DNA from: Glandiceps talaboti
Lineage: Eukaryota; Hemichordata; Enteropneusta; Spengelidae
NCBI RefSeq assembly: GCF_964340395.1
Contig: NC_135555.1
Location: forward strand, 793,501-857,500
Reading direction: 5' to 3'
DNA length: 64,000 nt
Below are positions 39,788 through 64,000 of the stretch, one piece after another. Position numbers and translations under genes: made by a program. The notes beneath the pieces are model-generated. The model saw nothing but the letters and a program-made list of their open reading frames with translations, had not been told where the DNA came from and searched no databases. Each line of letters opens with the position of its first letter. The stretch's first letter is position 1.

Positions 39788-41200
39788 TCACCATACCATA
39801 AACAATATCTTTTCATTTTATCTTCAATGTCATTTTTAAAGTGTAATGTTTGTTATTCATATACAATATTTGTTGACTTCTGTGAATGCATGCTGTCAAA
39901 AATACTTAGGACACAATGCATATTTAAACGCCATTGAAGAGGTCCGGAAACAATTTCGTACTGTCGATTTCAACAACTCTAAATATAGCAATTATGAAAT
40001 GAACATGCTATTCATGGTTTTCATGTAAAATAAATAGTGTAGATGGTTTGCAATGTCATAACACTGAGATAGGTCCATTCACACATATAACTTCCGGTAC
40101 TACATGTCAATCTGTGTCTATCATCTTCACAATGGCCAATCAGGAAGACGTTGACTTTAATGGAGGAATTTGATAATTACATAGGTACATTCAGTTAATA
40201 TGTTGGAAGCACCCCCTAGGCAAACTATTATAGATACATGTACATACACGTAAACTTGGTCGCCATGGAAATTCCTGCATCCAGGTTGCATTCATGTACG
40301 AATGTAGTTTGCTTCATCACCACATTGATGCTATCTCGTGATAAAAATGTGAAACTTTTGATGACATTGTCATTCAGTGTTAAAAACATACAAATCATAC
40401 GAATAAGTCTTGAATTTATGCCGTTTGTCAGAACAAAGCTGTTGATATTTTGTAATCATTACATTACAAACATTGACTATATAAATAATGATAGCTGCGA
40501 ATTTTAGACATCGACTTTAACAACCTCAGACTTTCACTCCTTCAGATGATTAACGAGGAATGAATATATTAATTTTTACAAATTTTAACAAATTTTACAT
40601 CGTCATAAATATTATGAGTATAATAATCCTGATACACAAACATAAATTATTATGAAATGATACATTTATAAAGTCTGTTTATTACAATCAGACATCATTA
40701 AAAATGTTATCAATTATAATATTACATTCATAAATTCGATTGATTTACATGACGATGCATCTTAGATTCCAGCTTCAGAGAAGCTCATTTCCTATACATT
40801 CCACATATAACCAGCAGTTTGAACGTACAAGAAATCAAAATATTAAAAATTAAAATAATTGGCACTTTGAAATCTACGAGAGACAACTTCTAAGTGCTCA
40901 CCATTAGTAGTAGGGTTATGAAGGAAATATGAAAATGCTCCCAAAATATTTTATGTTTACGAGTCAATTTATGTAACATTAAAAACTGCGTTTATCACTC
41001 AAACACCTGTCTGATCTAGTAATCCTTTAACTATAACATTTACCTATAATATCGTAATGGATTTTCGGATAGATACAAATTCTCTAACTGTCGACTTAAC
41101 ACAGACCATTAAATTGGCTTGTTTTGGATTGTGTGTTTTCACAATGAAGCAACTATAGTCTTTTCCTTATAAATCAGGAATTCGTATACAATGTTCGCTC
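39788..41200. other. AT-rich intergenic DNA, nothing recognised
   Basis: No splice-bordered coding exon and no clear repeat. Frames of 60-90 codons show no protein-like features. Confidence 0.45.
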
Positions 41201-41205
41201 TGCTA

Positions 41206-41474
<269 letters not shown>

Positions 41475-41742
41475 CAAAACAATTTGGAAATCACAAATCG
41501 AGACATCTGTATATATTGGAAGCTCGGATTACCATTTTTCCTGAGCATTGAATATTGTTATGGTTGAATATATTTACGAACATTTGTAGCTTGTATTGGT
41601 GATATAGTCACCAACGTTAATGTCATTTAATATCTTCGAATAATGAAATAAAAATACATAGAATTTTACATTGGTTTCTCATTGAAACACACGTCAACTA
41701 TTAACTCACAAATAGACACAGTGTTATCAAATGATAACAGTA

Positions 41743-41937
41743 ATCAAATGCGTTACAACAGTTTCTAACACTGGTACGGTGTAAAAAGTCACTGCATTAA
41801 AAATTGTCAATGATGAACGTACGTAAGGGATTGCTTATCAAATGCGTTACAACAGTATCTAACACTGGTACGGTGTAAAAAGTCACTGCATTAAAAATTG
41901 TCAATGATGAAAGTACGTAAGGGATTGCTTATCAAGC
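41743..41937. repeat. 94-bp tandem duplication
   Basis: ATCAAATGCGTTACAACAGT..GGGATTGCTT occurs twice (period 94 bp) with two visible substitutions. It ends 20 bp before the PRRT-like stop codon, so it forms the immediate 3' UTR or flank of that gene. Confidence 0.92.
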
Positions 41938-41956
41938 AAAGACTGGTATCAAAGAT

Positions 41957-56877
<14,921 letters not shown>

Positions 56878-57236
56878 GATTATTGACGAAGTTGCCTCTA
56901 GTCCTTTCCTTGTGTACTGTATCCATACAGTGGGAAACTCTCTTCACACTTAGAATACTGGCATGTAGTCAGTACAGCAAATATACAGAGCATTAAAATT
57001 GAACAAGTCCTCACACTTGGATTATTTCATAAATTGTAACCAATAACACGTCAGAGTAGATGAAAGCATTGACCCTGGAGTGAGGGTACATGATCGAAGT
57101 AAGGCAAACGTAGAATAAATCGAACAAAATATCAGATCCTATTTAGTATGCTAATGTAATTATAACCTTGTCTCATTATGAATGCACATATGTTCCATCG
57201 TTAACACATTTGTTGCACAGTCACCTGTGAGCTAAT

Positions 57237-57460
57237 ATTCTATTCCAGGATGATAATATTCTAGTCTATGATTATCATAATACAAAATAATGACGTTATT
57301 ATACGTATTTACGATATTCAAAAACTACCGTTACCGGTAACAATCACCGGTAACAATCACCGGTAACGATGTTTTTTGAACATCGTAAATACATATAATA
57401 ACGTCATTATTTTGTATTATGATAATCATAGACTAGAATAATAGCATCCTGGAATGGAAT
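57237..57460. mobile_element. 224-bp fold-back element
   Basis: The left arm 57237-57325 and right arm 57372-57460 are reverse complements over about 88 bp with few mismatches. The loop carries three ACCGGTAAC words (TTACCGGTAACAATCACCGG..). This is a MITE-like hairpin without coding capacity, in the 5' flank of the PRRT-like gene. Confidence 0.85.
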
Positions 57461-57738
57461 AATTGTTATCTACTGATTGACACAGAGTTTCATTTATTAT
57501 GCAAAATAAGGCGTTGAAAACAAGGACGTTGGAATATTCATATGTAATAAGTTATAGAGATTATAACAAAGATATCGCCAATGCCAATAAGCAGACAACC
57601 GAGTTTTTTTAAATGGGGAGGGGGAGGACCCGAGGGGGGGGGGAGTCCCATGAAAAAACACTTAGCCATTGGATATTTGATTTATATTTCTGGAATTTTT
57701 AAAAGATAAACGTGTTTCTTTACAGTGTGATTAGCGAT

Positions 57739-57751
57739 AGAGAGAGAGAGG

Positions 57752-57827
<76 letters not shown>

Positions 57828-57878
57828 GAGAGGGAGACAGACAGACAGACAGACAGAGAGGGAGACAGACAGACAGGC

Positions 57879-57950
<72 letters not shown>

Positions 57951-57951
57951 T

Positions 57952-58004
<53 letters not shown>

Positions 58005-58015
58005 AAGGAGAGGGG
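57739..58015. repeat. (AG)n(ACAG)n(AG)n microsatellite
   Basis: Symmetric layout: (AG)n, then about 120 bp of ACAG tetramers with GGAGACAG variants, then (AG)n again. Confidence 0.96.
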
Positions 58016-58333
58016 GTATTATCACCACGTACATTAGAACCACTGGAAGTCGAGTATTATGACGTAAAATAATAATACATGTAGTAAAAACTATGTCTAT
58101 TTCATTTCACAAAGTCGTATTTAAGGATTGACATTTTAATCATATCCAATATCACTTCAGTTCAACAATCATAGTGTCTGTATTGAATCAAATGTGAATA
58201 GATCACGTGATTCAGAAATCAAATTACGTCACTGTAAAGATAAGTGAATCTTATAATGATATATGTTACTACAAGAGTCAATCATTTGTCAACTTAATAC
58301 TAGATTTGTTAAATACAAATATATAGGCTCACC

Positions 58334-58799
58334 TACGTGACAAATTTGGACATATATTGGATTTTAGAGTGGAGTAGACAGACTTCCCGAGAGATGAGTA
58401 TAGTGAAATATTGTAATGAAAAAGATAAACGAAGCACAATAAATGAAATAAGAAACAAACCAGGGAAAATTAAGTAGGGATAGTAGAACTGAAATAGGAG
58501 TAATTGAAGAAGCGTACATTATTTTGATTAAAAACCCGAACTTCATATAAATAGAATTGATTGTAAATTAAATGAAATTACCGGATTCCACGTGTTGACT
58601 GAAGTGTTGATTTCTCTTATCTACACCATGTGTTATTTATTATCAGTAGAATAATGGCTGTTGATATGTGAACATTCAACATGTTATATAGTGTATGCTT
58701 GGGGTGTGTAGAATACAGGGCTCGTACTAGCTTGAATGTCAGACGATAGTAGAATTACTAAATCTAATTAATTCGATAAATTCATAATTACCCACTTCA
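58334..58799. repeat. Dispersed repeat X, copy 2
   Basis: Second copy of 49909-50388, same orientation, 8.4 kb away. It differs by scattered substitutions, small indels and a shortened right part (AAATCTAATTAATTCG versus AAATCTTTGCTTTAAG..). Confidence 0.85.
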
Positions 58800-60510
58800 G
58801 ATAGATTTGTTACATACTCTAAGCTACAAATAAACTACAATTCAAAAAGTTCTACTCTCTACTATAACAAAAAACCCAGAGTCCTTACAGAAGTACAAGC
58901 GATAAGGCTAATGAAATCAAGAGCAAAGAAGTTACATAACTGTAAAGTATATAAACGAAAACTACACCGGCATCAGGGTGGGAGCGAAACTCAGTTTCAT
59001 ACAGCAATAATAAAGCAGCTTGCAAAGCTGGCGTGGCTAGCAGCAGAATAATATTAAATTTAAAAGTAAGTTTATAAGCCAACTCTGGTTATTAAGTAAA
59101 GTAGATAATCCTAAATCCTCAAAACTCATTGGTTAACTAGCCAGTACCCATGAGGCCTTTCTGCCCAGGATTTAAAACCAGTTAAAATTAAGTCTGTCAT
59201 CAACATATTATACATTGTGTAAATATGTGTCATGTAATAGTTCTCGAGTCCATCCCCGTTTCCTGAAATGAGAGCTGGTAACAGCTGAGACCCGATTTTA
59301 TTACACAGACACATAAAGTGCTTACAGGGTTAGTAGTCTCCAATTCTGAAGAGTTGTACGTTATATATCAGTCACGTGACGGCAAAATGTTCTGGTGACG
59401 CAAGCATTGAAGTCTGGACGTCGGGATTTAACGTGCTTACTTGCACCTAATGTGGAGATATCACTTTACACCATATGTTTTATAATTTAGTTTTTAAGTG
59501 ATCTAAAAGTATTCACTAATGTTTAGAATTGATAGCATCAATTCAATTATCCTCTATTAATTACCGTGATTTCTCAATCGCCAATAATCAGACAGCGTTA
59601 TATACCAACACATTCTAACTTATCGTTCCTGGACATAATCACCATTGCTGTTTTCCACCAACGAAATTAAAAATATAGATATTATGACATGTTTTTACTG
59701 TTTGCCTTTTGAAATGAAACTTTAGACAACCATGAATACTTTCATGATAATTATTACCTATTTGCAGACATACCAAAGAGGAGCTATGTCAGATAATATT
59801 TCTGAATTGGCCTCGTTTTGGTATTGTCCATTTTACATACTCAATATTGTCAAATACAATACGTAGACCATGAAGTAAACATTTTCAAAGGTTAAATAAA
59901 AGTTACAAATAAGTAACAAATGATTATGTAGTTCCAGTACCACAACATAATGTTTTGTTGAACAGTCATTTTCTCAATACACACATTTTCAAATGCGACG
60001 GTACGTGCGCTTGTGCTTCCGGAAGAGGGCGCTGTTTCACAATACCACTATCACACTATCAAACGTAACTCGTGTACGAACAGTTCTGTTTTTCTATTTA
60101 GCATATTGTACAGTTACGTACTTGAATTTTTTCCTCTCTATTTGTTTGTCAGGGTCACATATTTGACTTGTTCAAAACTATTTATGTGATCCTCACCAGA
60201 TGTATTTTCCTGATAAAACTTCTTCTTTGAAATGTACATATTTTTAGTTTTATCTTTTGTATCTGGTGAATAGCAATTGAAATAGAATATTGTACTAAAC
60301 TTTCAAGATTTATCAGGAAACAGACACTGAATGATCGTGACTTTTGTAAACTAAACAAGACCGATGGGTTTATTCCTTATGCATAATTTGTTCTGTAACT
60401 AGGGTTGATAAGATTACATGACGGGAAAATTTGTTTGTAACATAGCAATGAACAAAACAGATTAGCTACCAAGATTGTGTCTTTATAGACTGTCTTCAGC
60501 TCCCATCATC
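58800..60510. other. Intergenic DNA; one unassigned hydrophobic frame
   Basis: A minus-strand frame at 58885-59091 reads as two hydrophobic helices (NIILLLATPALQAALLLLYE .. YSYVTSLLLISLALSLVLL) ending in TAA. It has protein-like composition but no ATG, acceptor or relative that I recognise. It might be the last exon of an unseen gene or a decayed element. Confidence 0.3.
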
Positions 60511-60518
60511 CAGTTTTC

Positions 60519-60520
60519 GA

Positions 60521-60584
<64 letters not shown>

Positions 60585-60695
60585 GCTGTCTCTGTCTCTC
60601 TGTCTCTCTCTAGCTCTCTGTCTCTCTCTAGCTCTCTCTCTAGCTCTCTCTCTCTCTCTCTCTCTCTCTAACTCTCTCTCTCTCTCCCCCCCCCT
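60519..60695. repeat. (TGTC)n(TC)n microsatellite
   Basis: About 16 TGTC units, then TCTCTGTC and TCTAGCTC variants and (TC)n, ending in a C-run and TCGCGCGC. Confidence 0.96.
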
Positions 60696-61384
60696 CGCGC
60701 GCTATATTGTATATTTCGGTAGGACGATACTATAAATAATTTCCAATGCCCCCCTGGCCCTCCACCTTGTAATTACTGAAGGCTCCCTTATATGTTAGCG
60801 TCTGTGACCTCGGTTGACCCGTATGGTTGTCAAACACTGTCAGTTACTTAATTCTAATGCCCTAACACGGTGCTCAAATCGTATGTTACCATAATTGAGT
60901 GATAGTATGTCTTATCAACAAAATAAACATATTCAAAGCTTGGTTTTAAGGGGAAAAAACTTCTCACTGACTCGACGACTGTCAGGACAATATCGGACGT
61001 AAACCGATATGACCTGCATGTGTGACAATGGAAGCAATGGTGACTTCAGTACCTATATTACTCATTCATATGAAAAGTAAGATTCTATGCTGTGTTGGAC
61101 TACGTAACTTGACTATGTAACTTTATACATGGTTAGTGATACTTCTATGCTTTATTTAAGGTGGAAATCGTACAAGTGATCCCTTTGAAGAAATCAATAT
61201 CAAGCAATTTCTTTCAATCTGAACCAAGTTTCAACGTTTGCCTTTAAAATTGAGTCTCAAAATGTTCGCTTTACAAAAGAACAAGCCATCCATTTATAAC
61301 AGCACAGATACATATTCTATATATATACCACTATGCTAATGTACAATGAGATCGTTGCCATTGGAAACGACACGCTCTAATTCA

Positions 61385-61507
61385 CCAGACGTCACTATTC
61401 AATACACACATTTTATTTGTGCCTCGGTTGCTATAGAGACACATAATTAGCATATCATGGCGATGTGACAGAGGTGAACTTGTCCTTTCTGGTAGAATAG
61501 AAGGTAA
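61385..61507 (+). promoter_or_regulatory. Candidate promoter with perfect X-box and 5' exon
   Basis: GTTGCTATAGAGAC at 61427-61440 fits the RFX X-box consensus RYYNYYATRRNRAC at all positions. AGACGTCAC (CRE-like) lies 40 bp upstream. AGAAG|GTAAGT at about 61504 is a strong splice donor downstream, so this could be the promoter and first non-coding exon of a plus-strand transcript. Its partner exon is not identified. Confidence 0.4.
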
Positions 61508-62822
61508 GTCTTCACCTTAGTGTCGATCTATATCAATGCCCTGTACGTGTTTTAGGCTTTCACTGAGCAGTAACCTTCACAGTGTATCACATACTTTAGA
61601 CGGTAAAGGTAGCAGACACACAGTACTCACAATACAGGTGTCTGAAAAAATACTGTTCACGCCGTATAAAGCTGAATTACTATCATTTCTAGTATTCATC
61701 ATATATTATTAAACTATCGCTTTAATATTAATATTAATTCAAACATGACTTGTAAAATGTCTACAGCGTGAAATTTGGAGATTTACCGACGGTGAAAGGA
61801 CATCGTTTCAGTGTCCATTTAATATCTTTACAAATAGTCACATTGTGTGTTTCCATCAGTCAGAGAAAATACCAATATTATAAAACGATATTACAATATG
61901 CCCTGACTGCCACCATGAAAGGCGTCGATTGCTGCGTAAACAAGCAGCCATTATTTAAACACATATTTCATGTCATTTCTTCAGAGTGTCTATCTCCATG
62001 ATGTCTGGATACTTTCTCCCTTTCAGCAATTTATAGTATCGCCATGTTTGATTGACCTATTTAAAATGACGAATTGAATATCCAAGGTCATGCATGTCAT
62101 ATGTGTTTACAATCTATGTATATGACTTGTTATTGATTACAACTCTAGAACACTATATTTGTTCTGATTAAACCTATCAGGTTTTTTCTTTATGTGGTAT
62201 TCAACTGTAGTCGTACAGTTTTCGAAAAGTAGACTGAAAATGTAGAATTAACTAACGAATAATCATGAATAGGGCGTTTTGCGAATATGACAAGCACACT
62301 GACTTCAAGTAGCAAACCAAACGAAACATTCAATCACCATTGTACGTTCGTTGAGATTGGAAGGATGATAAGTGTATGAACAGCTAGCTACCACCTATGG
62401 CAAATTATTCAAAACGTTAACTTTGGAAAAAAGAAAGAAAGGTGGAAGATGCAACGTTGGTAAACTTGGACAATTCTTAATAATTGCTTGGAAAAGTGTA
62501 TTTTCAGTTTATGTCTACAAAGTTCAATTTCGCTAATGTGTTTAAGTTCTTTTGGTAATTTTGGTGAATTGTAATTAGTTTTATACAAACGCTTCTCCCT
62601 ATAAATCTGCCAATTATGCATATTCTCATCACATCATCTCCTATGTCACTCCTCCTATACCCTTCCCTGTCTGTTTTCCCCTCTGTCCACCTGTCTATTT
62701 ACCCGTGTGCTTTTCGTCTGCATATACCGTCTTTTTTGTCTATGTCTGTCTCTGTTTCGTTCAGGGTCCAAAAATTCGACCCTATTGAGAGGCCTATATA
62801 GATATAGATTATTACATTACGT

Positions 62823-62829
62823 TATAAAG
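62823..62829 (+). promoter_or_regulatory. TATA-like box before CUB gene
   Basis: TATAAAG 69 bp upstream of the ATG at 62898, a suitable distance for a start site near 62850-62860. Confidence 0.4.
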
Positions 62830-62897
62830 TGGATTTTCTTTATAGCTTAGGAAGTTCGTCTTGTCATCTGGCGAGCGTTCAACTTCGATCAAGTGTA

Positions 62898-63420
62898 ATG
62901 GAGAAGGCGAAGACTGTGCTTTTTGTTGGTGTTGTATTAGCGTTGATGGAGGGCGCTATTTCTCGAGAACATCATCGTAATGATGATGATGAACATGTTA
63001 TTTCTCATGATTTAGGTGAGTATCTCAAACCTACCACATACAAATTTTGATACACGTAGATAAGTATATGGACAACTTTTGCAAAGGTAAAGGGGAGGCA
63101 AAATATACTCTTCACAACAGCCTGATCCAAATACTTCTGGAATGGTAACAGAAATACAGAATGTACCATTGATCATTGACTGATTAAAAGGAGAGATCAA
63201 CAAAGTACAATAACAGTATAATTATCTCTCGATACACCTATATACTTCTTTTTCAAACAAAAGCTCTTTCCTGGTTACAGATAAAAGAGAACTTGGAGAC
63301 TGTGGAGGGTCTTTTTATGCAGATACAGGAACACTAGCTTCACCTGGTTATCCTAGTTACTATAGCGACTCACAACACTGTTCCTATTACATTACTACTG
63401 CAAGTGGCTTGCCTATCATG
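62898..63420 (+). CDS. Secreted CUB-domain protein, 5' part
   Basis: Exon 1 62898-63015 and exon 2 63281-63420 join in phase 1; exon 2 ends in phase 0 at a GTAAGG donor, and the gene continues beyond the window. Residues 1-22 (MEKAKTVLFVGVVLALMEGA) are a signal peptide, followed by a His/Asp-rich stretch (HHRNDDDEH). Exon 2 begins a CUB domain: CGGSFYADTGTLASPGYP..YY and CSYYI, with the two Cys that open CUB domains and the SPGYP turn. CUB modules bind proteins or carbohydrates in extracellular and developmental proteins. The rest of the architecture is unknown. Confidence 0.82.
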
Positions 63421-63604
63421 GTAAGGGTAATATATAGACTCTCTCACAGTCCTCAGAGCTTCGCATCGCTAAAACTTTAAAAGGCCTAGGGCTGTTTTGT
63501 ATGTACCAATATCTACTGCATAATTGTACTCGAATATCCATGTACTGTGGGCCCTCATCGACTACACAGGGCTAATATGTTGGCGTGTTAATGCAATGTC
63601 ATAT

Positions 63605-63760
63605 GGAAGATGTGTAGCAAGTTTCAATATAATTGATGAATTAGTTTTTGAGATATCTTGTCCACAGACAGACAAACACACATATATATATAGACAGACA
63701 GACAGACAGATTGACAGATTGACAAAAGCATAACATTACCTCCCCTTACGGGTGGAAAAA
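63605..63760 (+). mobile_element. Dispersed element with (ACAG)n, copy 1
   Basis: GTAGCAAGTTTCAATATAATTGATGAATTAGTTTTTGAGATATC precedes CCACAGACAGAC.., then ACATTACCTCCCCTTACGG. Matches the copy at 63830-64000. Lies in the intron of the CUB gene. Confidence 0.6.
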
Positions 63761-63829
63761 ACATTGTGTAAATGACTCGTTAATAATGATCAATCAATCA
63801 AAACCTAATCAGTTCTTGTCATTACCATT

Positions 63830-63890
63830 ATGAAAGATTTACAGCAAGTTTCATAAGAATCGATGAAGTTGTTTTTTAGATATCACATCC

Positions 63891-63945
<55 letters not shown>

Positions 63946-64000
63946 GCCAGCCAGACAGCCAATAGTATAATATAGTCTTCCCTAACGGAAGGTAAAAATC
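63830..64000 (+). mobile_element. Dispersed element with (ACAG)n, copy 2
   Basis: ACAGCAAGTTTCATAAGAATCGATGAAGTTGTTTTTTAGATATC, CCACAGACAGAC.. (about 18 units, with CCAG variants at the end), then TAGTCTTCCCTAACGGAAGG. Same order as copy 1, so the microsatellite is an internal part of the element. Confidence 0.6.

Overview
The window is nuclear DNA of a bilaterian animal, most likely a marine invertebrate (lophotrochozoan or invertebrate deuterostome; I cannot name the species). The genes have many short exons with GT..AG introns of about 0.5-14 kb. AATAAA signals follow several stop codons, the proteins are metazoan families, and the DNA is loaded with microsatellites, minisatellites and small mobile elements. 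Coding sequence is only a few per cent of the 64 kb. Most long open frames are translations of tandem repeats rather than genes.

Gene layout. (1) 5828-11900, plus: the last eight exons of a NECAB-type calcium-binding protein gene; its EF-hand exons lie left of the window, so the 5.1 kb satellite at 1-5140 is probably intronic. (2) 14427-18199, plus: a complete six-exon gene for a 366-residue proline-rich protein that looks like a sperm/ciliary microtubule-associated protein. (3) 20174-21031, minus: an intronless TSSK-type serine/threonine kinase. Genes 2 and 3 converge and would both suit spermatid or cilium work. (4) 24069-31536, minus: complete ten-exon 3-ketodihydrosphingosine reductase (KDSR, 335 aa). 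(5) 31905-33904, plus: complete two-exon mitochondrial peptide deformylase (257 aa), head-to-head with KDSR across a 368 bp shared promoter region. (6) 41957-56877, minus: a two-exon, seven-transmembrane PRRT3/PRRT4-like gene whose single 13.7 kb intron holds a 3.4 kb 39-bp satellite and several other arrays. (7) 62898-63420 and onwards, plus: first two exons of a secreted CUB-domain protein running off the right edge.

Repeats and mobile DNA. There are two large satellites with segmental (higher-order-like) duplications: 66-bp units at 1-5140 and 39-bp units at 51018-54430. About ten minisatellites and many (ACAG)n, (AC)n, (TA)n and (AGAT)n tracts are present, several of them attached to dispersed elements. 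Four fold-back or terminal-inverted-repeat elements are visible, one with a 9-bp target duplication.

The most interesting locus is 37345-38020. Here two copies of a hammerhead-ribozyme-like sequence, a tRNA-like block and long (TA)n tracts are arranged in direct and inverted copies. The more intact copy has the CTGATGA and GAAA core boxes and a perfect 35-bp stem I. The arrangement resembles that known for Penelope-like retroelement terminal repeats. I could not run any search, so family names rest on motif reading.
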